Assembly (NCBI RefSeq): GCF_009193305.1
Contig: NZ_WBVS01000004.1
Span: forward strand, 1-64,000
Length of the DNA: 64,000 nt
Direction: 5' to 3'
Source of the DNA: Bifidobacterium cebidarum
GTDB taxonomy: Bacteria > Actinomycetota > Actinomycetes > Actinomycetales > Bifidobacteriaceae
Shown: one piece after another, positions 56,466 to 64,000 of the stretch
How the letters are laid out: each line of letters begins with the position of its first letter
How positions within the stretch are numbered: the first letter of the stretch is position 1
The notes under the pieces: generated by a model
What the model was told of the DNA's origin: nothing
Databases searched by the model: none
The model's input: only the letters and a program-made list of their open reading frames with translations
Translations under genes and position numbers: made by a program

Positions 56466-58499
56466 TCAGTCTTCGACGGCGGCCTTGAAGTCGTCGGCGG
56501 AGTTGACCTGAACGCGCTTCTTGATCACGGTGAGGATCTGCTCGCGGGCCTGATCGACCGGTACGCCATTGAGCTGGCTACCGTCACGGAAGCGGAAGCT
56601 CACAGCGTTGTTGTTCATATCTTCCTCACCAACGATGAGGATGAACGGCACCTTGGACTTGGAGGCGTTGCGAATCTTCTTGCCGAAACGATCGTCGGAG
56701 TAATCGATTTCGCAGCGGACCATATCCTCTTCCAAGGACTTGACGAAGTCAGCCAGGTGCGGTGCGAATTCGTCGGCAACCGGGACGCCAAGTACCTGAA
56801 CAGGAGCCAGCCATGCCGGGAACGCGCCTGCGTAGTGCTCAAGCAGCACGGCGAAGAAGCGCTCGATGGAACCGAACAGAGCACGGTGAATCATCACCGG
56901 GCGCTGGTGGGTGCCATCCTTGGCGATGTACTCGAGCTGGAAGCGCTCAGGCAGGTTGAAGTCGAGCTGAATGGTCGAGACCTGCCAGGTGCGGCCGATG
57001 GCATCGCGGGCCTGCACGGAGATCTTCGGACCGTAGAAGGCGGCACCACCCGGATCAGCCACGAGGTCGAGGTGCGATGCCTCGGCGACCTCACGCAAGG
57101 TGTTGGTGGCCTCTTCCCAAATCTCGTCGGAGCCGACGTACTTGTCCGGATCCTTGGTGGAGAGCTCCAGATAGAAGTCGGACAGACCGAAATCGCGCAG
57201 TACCTTGAGCACGAAGGTCAGGAGGTTGGTCAGCTCATCCTTCATCTGCTCGCGGGTGCAGTAGATGTGGGAATCGTCCTGAGTCAAGCCGCGCACACGG
57301 GTCAAACCATGCACTTCGCCGGACTTCTCGTAACGGTACACGGTACCGAACTCGAAGAGACGCAACGGCAGCTCACGGTAGGAGCGCTGGCGGGACTTGA
57401 AGATCAGGTTGTGCATCGGGCAATTCATCGGCTTCAGGTAGTAGTCGGCGCCCGGCTTGGTCACGTTGCCGTTCTCGTCGTATTCCTCGTCGAGGTGCAT
57501 CGGCGGGTACATGCCGTCCTTGTACCAGTGCAGATGGCCGGAGGTCTCGTACAGACCGCCCTTGGTGATGTGCGGGGTCTGCACGAAGCTGTAGTGGTAC
57601 TTGCGGTGCATTTCGCGGGAGTAGTCCTCCATCGCGTTGATTACCGCAGCGCCCTTCGGATGGAACACGGCCAGACCCGGGCCGATTTCCTCCGGGAAGG
57701 AGAACAGGTCCATTTCGGCACCGAGTTTACGGTGATCGCGCTTGGCTGCCTCTTCCAGGCGGGTCTGGTAAGCCTTCAGATCCTCCTTGGTGGCCCAAGC
57801 GGTGCCGTAGATGCGCTGCATGGTCGGGTTCTTCTCGGAGCCGCGCCAGTAAGCGGCCGCGGAGCGCTCGATCTTGAAAGCCTTGATATAGCGGGTGTTC
57901 GGCAGGTGCGGGCCGCGGCACAGGTCCTTCCAGACCACATTGCCGTCGCGGTCGACGTTGTCGTAGAAGCTCAGTTCCTTCTCGGAGATTTCAGTAGCTG
58001 CTGCCGGATCGAGATGTGCTTCCTTATCCTTGATAAGCTCGATCTTGAACGGCTGGTCAGCTTCTTCCTTCAGTGCCTCCTCCTCGCTCACGGAACGGCG
58101 ACGGAAGGACTGGGAGGACTTGATGATGCGCTGCATGCGCTTTTCGATGTCCTTGAGGTCTTCCGGGGTGAACGGCTTGTCAACCTGGAAGTCGTAGTAG
58201 AAACCATCTTTGATGACCGGGCCGACGCCAAGCTTGGCATCCGGATAGATTTCCTGCACGGCTTGGGCCATGACGTGGGTGGCCGAGTGGCGCATGATGG
58301 CGAGACCGTCCTCGGAATCGAGGGCAATAGGCATTACCGAGTCGCCGTCCGACAGCGGGGTGTAGAGGTCACGATTTTCACCGTTGATCTTCACTGCGAT
58401 GATGTTCTTGTCTTCCGCGAACAGCTCTACGCCAGTGGTGGTTGCTTCCACCTCCTTCGCCTCGCCGTTGACTGTTATGGAGATGGTAGCTTGCGCCAT
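56466..58499 (-). CDS. thrS: Threonine--tRNA ligase
   Basis: A 677-aa class II synthetase. An N-terminal TGS domain is followed by the editing domain ([18 protein letters not shown], near residue 70). In the catalytic core the zinc-binding Cys is in MNCPMHN, near residue 365, with [14 protein letters not shown] as motif 2. The C-terminal anticodon-binding domain ends the protein. AAAGGAC precedes ATG. No T-box leader was recognised in 58500-58650. Confidence 0.97.
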   Translation of the reverse strand: MAQATISITVNGEAKEVEATTTGVELFAEDKNIIAVKINGENRDLYTPLSDGDSVMPIALDSEDGLAIMRHSATHVMAQAVQEIYPDAKLGVGPVIKDGFYYDFQVDKPFTPEDLKDIEKRMQRIIKSSQSFRRRSVSEEEALKEEADQPFKIELIKDKEAHLDPAAATEISEKELSFYDNVDRDGNVVWKDLCRGPHLPNTRYIKAFKIERSAAAYWRGSEKNPTMQRIYGTAWATKEDLKAYQTRLEEAAKRDHRKLGAEMDLFSFPEEIGPGLAVFHPKGAAVINAMEDYSREMHRKYHYSFVQTPHITKGGLYETSGHLHWYKDGMYPPMHLDEEYDENGNVTKPGADYYLKPMNCPMHNLIFKSRQRSYRELPLRLFEFGTVYRYEKSGEVHGLTRVRGLTQDDSHIYCTREQMKDELTNLLTFVLKVLRDFGLSDFYLELSTKDPDKYVGSDEIWEEATNTLREVAEASHLDLVADPGGAAFYGPKISVQARDAIGRTWQVSTIQLDFNLPERFQLEYIAKDGTHQRPVMIHRALFGSIERFFAVLLEHYAGAFPAWLAPVQVLGVPVADEFAPHLADFVKSLEEDMVRCEIDYSDDRFGKKIRNASKSKVPFILIVGEEDMNNNAVSFRFRDGSQLNGVPVDQAREQILTVIKKRVQVNSADDFKAAVED

Positions 58500-58650
58500 G
58501 ATTTGTCCTTTGCTATCGGGGTCCGCGTTACTAATGTGCAGGCCTGGACTGGTTAATCAACAGTGGACACGATAGGCACTGCGTCAGACAATAGCTCATG
58601 CGCGTTGTTATCGTTAACGGGATTGGACGCCGGTGGTATGTGTCGGAATA
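58500..58650. other. thrS upstream region
   Basis: No coding frame with a ribosome-binding site was seen, and no T-box (AGGGTGGNACCGCG) element. It should hold the thrS promoter. Confidence 0.4.
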
Positions 58651-58676
58651 CAAGAAAACCTCGCCGAAGCGAGGTT
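58651..58676 (-). terminator. Terminator of the tRNA cluster
   Basis: On the minus strand AACCTCG-CTTCGG-CGAGGTT forms a hairpin followed by TTTTCTTG (complement of 58651-58658). Confidence 0.85.
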
Positions 58677-58684
58677 CACCATGG

Positions 58685-58757
58685 AGCGGACAACGGGACT
58701 CGAACCCGCGGTCTCAACCTTGGCAAGGTTGCGCTTTACCAACTAAGCTATGTCCGC
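58685..58757 (-). tRNA. tRNA-Gly (anticodon GCC), copy 1
   Basis: A 73-nt cloverleaf with acceptor stem GCGGACA/TGTCCGC, a TTGCCAA anticodon loop giving GCC (Gly) and T-arm GGTTCGAGTCC. It is identical to the gene at 59128-59200 and is the last gene of the cluster. Confidence 0.95.
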
Positions 58758-58788
58758 AAAGAATCCTGCCGTGAGAAGCAAGATTCAG

Positions 58789-58861
58789 TGGGCGATGTAG
58801 GAATCGAACCTACGACCCCTTCGGTGTGAACGAAGTGCGCTAGCCGCTGCGCCAATCGCCC
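58789..58861 (-). tRNA. tRNA-Val (anticodon CAC)
   Basis: A 73-nt cloverleaf with acceptor GGGCGAT/ATCGCCC. The anticodon loop TTCACAC gives CAC (Val, GUG codon). Confidence 0.94.
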
Positions 58862-58911
58862 GATGAAAAATCGGTATTGAATTATGACAAGATGAATCTC
58901 TTCACCTTTGG

Positions 58912-58983
58912 TGGGCGATACAAGATTCGAACTTGTGACCCCTTCCGTGTCAGGGAAGTGCGCTACCACTGCGCCAACCGCCC
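58912..58983 (-). tRNA. tRNA-Val (anticodon GAC)
   Basis: A 72-nt cloverleaf with acceptor GGGCGGT/ATCGCCC (one G-U pair). The anticodon loop CTGACAC gives GAC (Val, GUC/GUU codons). Confidence 0.94.
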
Positions 58984-59028
58984 GGGCCTGCATTGTTTGG
59001 TGGCAGCAAATTACTTTGCCGCCGTCCG

Positions 59029-59099
59029 AGGTGGGTACGAGAGTCGAACTCGTCTATACGGCTTTGCAGGCCGCTGCCTAACCGCTTGGCTAACCCACC
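59029..59099 (-). tRNA. tRNA-Cys (anticodon GCA)
   Basis: A 71-nt cloverleaf with acceptor GGTGGGT/ACCCACC. The anticodon loop CTGCAAA gives GCA (Cys). Confidence 0.94.
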
Positions 59100-59127
59100 G
59101 TAAGGTCTGTCAACTCATCGGACCTAG

Positions 59128-59200
59128 AGCGGACAACGGGACTCGAACCCGCGGTCTCAACCTTGGCAAGGTTGCGCTTTACCAACTAAGCTATGTCCGC
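59128..59200 (-). tRNA. tRNA-Gly (anticodon GCC), copy 2
   Basis: Identical to the tRNA-Gly at 58685-58757. It is first in the minus-strand cluster, so the cluster promoter is expected in 59201-59290. Confidence 0.95.
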
Positions 59201-59355
59201 GATGCTCTCTGCAGTGTTCCCTGCCGAAGCACGAGTGATTACTATACTCACAAGCATGTAGTTCGTCCAATCTCGGCGTGTCGTCTCGATTTGTCCTTGC
59301 TCGCTCATGGCTAAAGCACGCATGTATCGCAACTTCGACACGTTACCCTAGAGGC

Positions 59356-60189
59356 ATGAGTGAAGAAGCGCAGATGTCGACGCCGGTGCTCATTGCCGCG
59401 TTCGAAGGATGGAACGACGCATGCCAAGCCGCTACCAACGTTATTCGCTATCTTGTCGGCCAGTACGAGTCCCGTGAAATTCGCCATATCAGTTGCGATG
59501 GATACTACGACTATCAGGTGGCTCGTCCCATGATGTGTCATGCCGCCGGCTATGCAAACCTGATTTGGCCTCAGACCACGTTCTATGACATCGTTCTGGA
59601 GCCGGATCGACATCTGTATGCGCAGATCGCTCCTGAGCCAAATTATCGGTGGCGTCAATATTGCAACGAGAGTTTGGCGATCGCCGAGGAACTCGATGTG
59701 AATCAGATCATTACCATGGGATCGATGTTCTCCGATTGCCCGCACACCAGACCGTTGCCATTATCGATCAGCGACAGCAACTGTCAATGCGAAGGCGATC
59801 GGGAATACAACGGCCCTGTGGGCATTCCCACCGTTCTGGATGTGGCTGCCGCTGATCAGGGATTCGCCCATGCCTCCATGTGGGTTTCCATTCCCCAGTA
59901 CCTTGGCAGTGACGAGTGCGCGGCAGGTACCATACGACTTCTTCATGCGCTTGGCAATCGCATCGGGTTCACCTTTGACACTGGCGACCTGCAATCCAAA
60001 GCCGAACAATGGAAAGCGCAGGCGTCGGTTCTGGTCAGGTGCAATGATCAATTAGGCGATTACGTCAATCATCTAGAACATGAATATGATTTGAAGAAGA
60101 AGGCCGACGAGGAAGCGTCATTGGGGGCTCCGCAGGCCGAACAATTGGTCAAGGAAGCGGAAGATTATTTGAGAAGCATGGGTGAGTAG
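59356..60189 (+). CDS. PAC2 family protein
   Basis: A 277-aa protein of the PAC2 (proteasome assembly chaperone-like) family, found widely in actinobacteria. It begins LIAAFEGWNDA and includes ITMGSMFSDCPHTR and GIPTVLDVAAADQGFAHASM, with a hydrophilic helical C-terminus. The role is unknown; a proteasome is not evident in this window. GAGGC precedes ATG at 59356. A hairpin shared with uppP follows. Confidence 0.88.
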   Translation: MSEEAQMSTPVLIAAFEGWNDACQAATNVIRYLVGQYESREIRHISCDGYYDYQVARPMMCHAAGYANLIWPQTTFYDIVLEPDRHLYAQIAPEPNYRWRQYCNESLAIAEELDVNQIITMGSMFSDCPHTRPLPLSISDSNCQCEGDREYNGPVGIPTVLDVAAADQGFAHASMWVSIPQYLGSDECAAGTIRLLHALGNRIGFTFDTGDLQSKAEQWKAQASVLVRCNDQLGDYVNHLEHEYDLKKKADEEASLGAPQAEQLVKEAEDYLRSMGE

Positions 60190-60259
60190 CCTACATGAAG
60201 TGGCTCGGTCTTGCGCGGATACACGGTTTCGAGGTTCCTGTTGGCGCTGCATAATACGA

Positions 60260-60299
60260 AAAGGGTGCTTGCTCTCAGTTAAGAGAGCAAGCACCCTTT
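60260..60299. terminator. Bidirectional terminator between PAC2 and uppP
   Basis: A 17-bp perfect stem (60260-60276 with 60283-60299) with a 6-base loop. It is flanked by AAA and TTT, so it can act on both strands between the convergent genes. Confidence 0.87.
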
Positions 60300-60335
60300 C
60301 ATCGTAGGTCGCAGATTAGTTTACCTTGCGAAGCG

Positions 60336-61220
60336 TCATGCTGCCGCGGCCACCGAGGGGTCGATGGCCGGCAGGATTCCCATCAGCAGCAGGATGGCGA
60401 CCACGACGGCAAGGCCAATACGGTAGATGGCGAAGGCCTTGTAGGAGAATGTGGACACGAACTTCAGGAAGCCGATGATGACGATGTAGCCGAGGATGAA
60501 GCAGACGATGGTGGCCACAATCGTCGGGCCCCAGCCGGGGAACAAGGCGTCGGTCTTGTAGTTCTTTACTGCCTTGACCGCTTCGAGCAGACCGGAACCG
60601 AACACGGCGGGAATGGCCATCAGGAAGCTCAGGCGAACAGCTGCCTCACGTTCATAGCCGAGCGCGCGGCCCACGGTGATGGTGCCGCCGGAACGGGAGA
60701 CGCCAGGAATCAGGGCCAGAGACTGGCCAAGACCGAAGAGGAAGGCATCGCGATAGGTCATATCGGCCATGGTCTTGGACTGGCGGGCACGGGCATCCAC
60801 CACCCACAGCAGGATACCGAAGAGGAACAGCACGGTGACGGTGATCCACAGATTACGCAGGGTGGTTTCGATCACGTTCTGCAGTGTGAAGCCCAAAATA
60901 ACGATTGGGATTGAGCCGACGATGACATTCCAGCCCATGGTGGCGTAGTAGTCGCCGCGACCCATGCGGGATTTGAAGTCCTTGCCGTTCTTGCCGAACA
61001 AGCATGCGAACCAGTGAGTCAGAATATTGATGATGTCGTGGCGGAAATACAGGATGACGGCAAGCTCAGTGCCGATTTGGATGATGGCGGTGAACGCGGC
61101 GCCAGGATCGGAGCCCAGCATCAAATCGCCGAAAATACGAATATGCGCGCTGGAGGACACCGGCAGATACTCGGTCAGCGCCTGAATAATGCCAAGAACA
61201 ATGGCTTGGAAGAAATTCAT
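60336..61220 (-). CDS. uppP: Undecaprenyl-diphosphate phosphatase
   Basis: A 294-aa BacA/UppP-family membrane enzyme that recycles the peptidoglycan lipid carrier. Motifs are GIIQALTEYLPVSSSAHI (acid-rich region near residue 12) and PGVSRSGGTI (near residue 175). There are about eight membrane helices. AAGAGGGG precedes ATG. It is a family linked to bacitracin resistance in other bacteria. Confidence 0.96.
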   Translation of the reverse strand: MNFFQAIVLGIIQALTEYLPVSSSAHIRIFGDLMLGSDPGAAFTAIIQIGTELAVILYFRHDIINILTHWFACLFGKNGKDFKSRMGRGDYYATMGWNVIVGSIPIVILGFTLQNVIETTLRNLWITVTVLFLFGILLWVVDARARQSKTMADMTYRDAFLFGLGQSLALIPGVSRSGGTITVGRALGYEREAAVRLSFLMAIPAVFGSGLLEAVKAVKNYKTDALFPGWGPTIVATIVCFILGYIVIIGFLKFVSTFSYKAFAIYRIGLAVVVAILLLMGILPAIDPSVAAAA

Positions 61221-61359
61221 AACCCCTCTTAATTACTATCTATCTCGTAGTTATGACGATGAACACACTACCTAATGGGGTGTAGAACGACACTAAGAAT
61301 TGCTGACATACTTGGCTTCTACAATAAATGCGGTACCAGTTTCGAGGAAGGGAACAGCA

Positions 61360-62151
61360 ATGGCGACATATCGTAAAAGCAGGGCGTTTGCGCCTCAAGG
61401 TTTCTTCGAATGCGAAGGCAAGGGCCTGCAATGGCTCGGCGCAGCGCATGCGCAGGGCGGTCCACGTGTGGTCGAGGTATATGGTTGGGGTAAGGATTAT
61501 TTGGATATCGAGCGGGTGAGCAGCTCCTCCCCCACGGCGAAGGCCGCCTACGATTTCGGCGCAGCTCTGGCCCGCATGCATGACACCGGCGCCGAATACT
61601 TCGGTTCCGCACCGGACGGATATGATGGCACTTGCTACTTCGGCCCCCTCCAGGACCCGGTGAAGATGGATACTGGTACATGGAGCGACCCGGTCAGCTA
61701 TTTTGCTGAAGGGCGATTGCGTCCAATGGTGGAGCTCGGCGTGAAGCGTGGTGAGCTTGATCAGCGTGATGTGGAGCTAACCGAGCGTGTGATTGAGGCG
61801 CTTCCTGATTTGATGGGCCGCGCGGCCGACGACAAACCGGCTCGAATCCACGGCGATTTGTGGAGCGGGAATGTGATGTGGACTGCAGATTCCGGCCACA
61901 GCGAAGCCGTTCTGATCGATCCGGCCGCGCATGGCGGACATCGTGAGGAAGATTTGGCCATGCTCCATCTGTTCGGTATGAGCTATCTGACGCAAATCAC
62001 CGAGGGCTACCAGTCGGTCCATCCGTTGAAGGCCGGATGGCGGGAGCGTCTGACCTTGTGGCAGCTCTACCCCATCGCCGGTCACTGCGTGTTCTTCGGC
62101 GGCGGTTATGTGAGTGAATACCGCTCGATGTGCCGTTCGTTACTGAAGTAG
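61360..62151 (+). CDS. Fructosamine kinase family protein
   Basis: A 263-aa phosphotransferase (aminoglycoside-phosphotransferase-like fold). The catalytic loop RIHGDLWSGNVMW (about residue 164) and the metal-binding LIDPAAHGGHREEDLAML are typical of fructosamine-3-kinase homologues, which remove sugars from glycated proteins or small molecules. GGAAGGGA precedes ATG at 61360; the upstream frame from 61300 lacks it. The exact substrate is unknown. Confidence 0.9.
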   Translation: MATYRKSRAFAPQGFFECEGKGLQWLGAAHAQGGPRVVEVYGWGKDYLDIERVSSSSPTAKAAYDFGAALARMHDTGAEYFGSAPDGYDGTCYFGPLQDPVKMDTGTWSDPVSYFAEGRLRPMVELGVKRGELDQRDVELTERVIEALPDLMGRAADDKPARIHGDLWSGNVMWTADSGHSEAVLIDPAAHGGHREEDLAMLHLFGMSYLTQITEGYQSVHPLKAGWRERLTLWQLYPIAGHCVFFGGGYVSEYRSMCRSLLK

Positions 62152-62197
62152 TCAGCCGAACATAGCCGCAAGAGGTGTTATCGAGCTGATTCTTTTC

Positions 62198-62260
62198 ACA
62201 CAAACGGGTTGCACCATAGACTTCATGCACGATGAAGTCTATGGTGCAACCCGTTTGTGT
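62198..62260. repeat. Perfect 29-bp inverted repeat between convergent genes
   Basis: The left arm 62198-62226 is the exact complement of the right arm 62232-62260, around a 5-base loop. It lies between the fructosamine-kinase-like gene and dnaJ, so it can end both transcripts. There is no pronounced T-run. Confidence 0.9.
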
Positions 62261-62293
62261 TATTCAAAAAGGTTCGGTTTCATTCGCCTTTGC

Positions 62294-63439
62294 TCAGCTC
62301 AACGCGTCCTTCAATTTGCTGAAAAATCCGGCTTTCTTCTGACCGGTTTGAGGACGGGAAGCCTGGGAGATATGTTTGGCATCGGTGTCGTGCGAGGCGG
62401 CGAACTGCTCGATGAGGCTGCGTTCGTTGTCGTCAAGTTTCGTGGGGATAAGCACATTCACATGAGCGATGAGATCGCCGCGTTCGTCGTTATTGCGGAT
62501 GTTGGTGACACCGAGCCCCTTCAATGTCACGGTATCCTCAGGCTGGCAGCCCGCAGGAATGGTAACGGTCTTCTTCCCATCAAAAGTGTCGATGTCAAGA
62601 TTATGGCCAAGCACCGCCCAGCTCATCGGTACCTGAATCCAGCAATGCAGATCGTCGCCGTCTCGGGTGAACTGCTTATCCGCACGGATGCGGATATCGA
62701 TATACAAATCACCAGCGGCTCCGCCGCCTTCGCCCACCTCGCCTTGGTTGGCGAGGCGAAGACGTGCATTGTCCCTGATACCAGCTGGCACGGTAACACC
62801 CACGTTACGGGTGGTACGCACGCGTCCATGACCCATGCAGCTCGGGCATGGGTTCTGAATAATGGTTCCATGGCCTTCGCAACGTTCACACGGCGCAGAG
62901 GTCATCATCTGGCCGAGCATGGTGCGAACCACTTTCTGCATGAAACCTTGACCATGGCAGTCCGGGCAGGTGACCGGCTGGGATCCGCCCTGCGCTCCGG
63001 ACCCGCCGCATTCCTGGCACAGTGAAAAGGTGTTGATCTTCACATGAGCGGTACCGCCGAACACGGCAGTCTTCAAATCGATGGAAGCGGAGGCAAGAGC
63101 ATCGCGACCAGGCTGCGTACGCGGTACCGGGCCCTGTGCGCCGCCGCCGAAAGCGGAGCCGAAGAATGTGGAGAACACATCGTTCATGTCGCCAAAACCA
63201 CCGGAGAAGCCGCCGGCCCCTGCATTCGGATCGTTGGGATCTACGCCGGAATCGTACATGCGGCGCTTGTCCGGGTTGGACAGCACCTCGTATGCGTTGT
63301 TGACTTCCTTGAACTTATCTTCGAATTCCGGGCCGGCGATGTCGGGGTGGTATTTACGACTGAGCTTGCGGTACGCCTTCTTGATCTCCGTATCGCTTGC
63401 GTTGCGGTCAACACCTAGGGTCTCATAATAATCTGCCAC
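62294..63439 (-). CDS. dnaJ: Chaperone DnaJ
   Basis: A 381-aa type I J-protein. The J domain has HPD in KYHPDIAG (residue about 32), followed by a Gly/Phe-rich region ([11 protein letters not shown]). The four zinc Cys motifs are [24 protein letters not shown] and CPSCMGHG, and the C-terminal substrate-binding domain follows. GTG start after AAAGGAACC. It stimulates DnaK. hrcA precedes it on the same strand, so both are heat-shock controlled. Confidence 0.96.
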   Translation of the reverse strand: MADYYETLGVDRNASDTEIKKAYRKLSRKYHPDIAGPEFEDKFKEVNNAYEVLSNPDKRRMYDSGVDPNDPNAGAGGFSGGFGDMNDVFSTFFGSAFGGGAQGPVPRTQPGRDALASASIDLKTAVFGGTAHVKINTFSLCQECGGSGAQGGSQPVTCPDCHGQGFMQKVVRTMLGQMMTSAPCERCEGHGTIIQNPCPSCMGHGRVRTTRNVGVTVPAGIRDNARLRLANQGEVGEGGGAAGDLYIDIRIRADKQFTRDGDDLHCWIQVPMSWAVLGHNLDIDTFDGKKTVTIPAGCQPEDTVTLKGLGVTNIRNNDERGDLIAHVNVLIPTKLDDNERSLIEQFAASHDTDAKHISQASRPQTGQKKAGFFSKLKDALS

Positions 63440-63527
63440 TGATGGTTCCTTTGTGCTCGTTGAGTCTGCGGGTTATTGTGCCACAGCCCTCGGTCAGTCC
63501 GAGGTTGCTGATTGCGCCGGTGATGAA

Positions 63528-64000
63528 CTAGCTTTCCGTGCCGCTCTCAGAAATGAACGCGGTAAGGTATCTGGCCACGGCCTTAACCGCGGCCATGGTC
63601 GCCGCATAATCCATGTGGGTCGGTCCAATGGAACCAACGAATGCAACCGGATCATTGCTGGTGTCGTCCACGTCGGATTGTTCCTGTTGCGCCGGGGCTT
63701 CCCGATGAGAAGAAGCATTGACGCTCCGGCCGTAGCCACTGCTGACCACTGAGGCGTGCAGCAGGCCTGGCGTATGACTTTCCGAACCGATGGCGACCCC
63801 TACGCCAGAGGCGTTTGACTCCTCGCTGAGGTTGCTCATCAATTTCATCAGGACCACTTGCTCTTCAAGCGCGTCGAATAATGGCGCAAGATCAGACAAA
63901 GAACGAGAATGAGCCAGGTATGAAGCACCTGACATGTACAGCTCGTTGGCCCGCTCATCCAAAGCCATCGATTCGAAGGCGCCGGCCAATGTCTTGGCTG
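63528..64000 (-). CDS. hrcA: Heat-inducible repressor HrcA (3' part)
   Basis: At least the last 156 residues of HrcA, continuing beyond 64000. The C-terminal part GASYLAHSRSLSDLAPLFDA and VGPTHMDYAATMAAVKAVA-like ending (reading SIGPTHMDYAATMAAVKAVA) are family features. HrcA binds CIRCE operators; none is visible in the window because its own promoter is outside. An insertion rich in Ser, Glu and Asp lies within the domain. Confidence 0.92.
   Translation of the reverse strand, partial: AKTLAGAFESMALDERANELYMSGASYLAHSRSLSDLAPLFDALEEQVVLMKLMSNLSEESNASGVGVAIGSESHTPGLLHASVVSSGYGRSVNASSHREAPAQQEQSDVDDTSNDPVAFVGSIGPTHMDYAATMAAVKAVARYLTAFISESGTES

Noticed and set aside
56757-58556. 599-aa open frame antisense to thrS
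   Set aside because: The sense strand encodes a complete threonyl-tRNA synthetase; the antisense product has low-complexity Val/Gly composition.
58500-58650. T-box leader upstream of thrS
   Set aside because: No T-box core sequence or specifier-loop pattern was found by eye on the minus strand.
58563-59314. Open frames across the tRNA cluster
   Set aside because: They read through tRNA genes and are not real coding sequences.

Overview
The window reads as core chromosome of a high-GC actinobacterium, most probably Bifidobacterium and probably the B. longum group. The genus call rests on established knowledge of family distribution (RbpA, FtsR, GuaB3, the DUF881/Sbp cluster, DUF6350, a PafB-PafC-like fusion, a Cmk-Der fusion, a TrpC-TrpB fusion, a eukaryotic-type UDP-glucose pyrophosphorylase). 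The species call is an inference. No prophage, insertion sequence, CRISPR array, restriction system or other accessory island was found.

Layout. 1-305: tandem duplication carrying two tRNA-Asn genes. 690-8520: cell-wall peptidase-like protein, orphan sugar-binding lipoprotein, icd, guaB3, an Rv3235-like protein and a long-chain acyl-CoA ligase with a heptad-repeat tail. 8520-15000: def, then rpsB-tsf-pyrH-frr-cdsA-rlmN. 15100-17940: hisF-hisI-trpE. 18090-22650: small membrane proteins, an amino-acid permease and several little-known genes, including a 59-aa membrane protein. 22645-29640: nfo, trpCB (fused)-trpA, lgt, rpe, hisE, hisG. 29650-34060: CDP-alcohol phosphatidyltransferase, DUF881, Sbp, DUF881, a GarA-like FHA protein, FtsR and an unknown membrane protein. 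34150-46800: HAD phosphatase, RbpA, HelY-like helicase, PafBC-like regulator, UGPase, tRNA-Pro, Cmk-Der, RluB, aquaporin and DUF3017. 46925-58500: purH, DUF6350, sucD-sucC, apt, yajC, ruvB-ruvA-ruvC, yebC, thrS. 58650-59200: five-gene tRNA cluster (Gly, Val, Val, Cys, Gly). 59356-64000: PAC2 protein, uppP, fructosamine kinase family protein, dnaJ and the 3' part of hrcA.

Genes that work together: rpsB, tsf, frr, def, rlmN and thrS serve translation. hisF/I/E/G and trpE/CB/A are histidine and tryptophan genes dispersed in pieces. pyrH, guaB3, purH and apt are nucleotide genes. lgt, uppP, cdsA and the CDP-alcohol transferase serve the envelope. ruvA/B/C resolve Holliday junctions, and a perfect LexA-type palindrome lies upstream of ruvA. 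hrcA and dnaJ belong to the heat-shock system. The most notable non-gene features are very long perfect inverted repeats at convergent gene ends (34149-34236 and 62198-62260), the SOS-type box at 55002-55015, and a convergent 87-bp overlap between the aquaporin and DUF3017 genes.

Nothing here clearly shows a new multi-gene system. The points of interest are gene fusions, unusual tails, small unannotated genes and hairpins.
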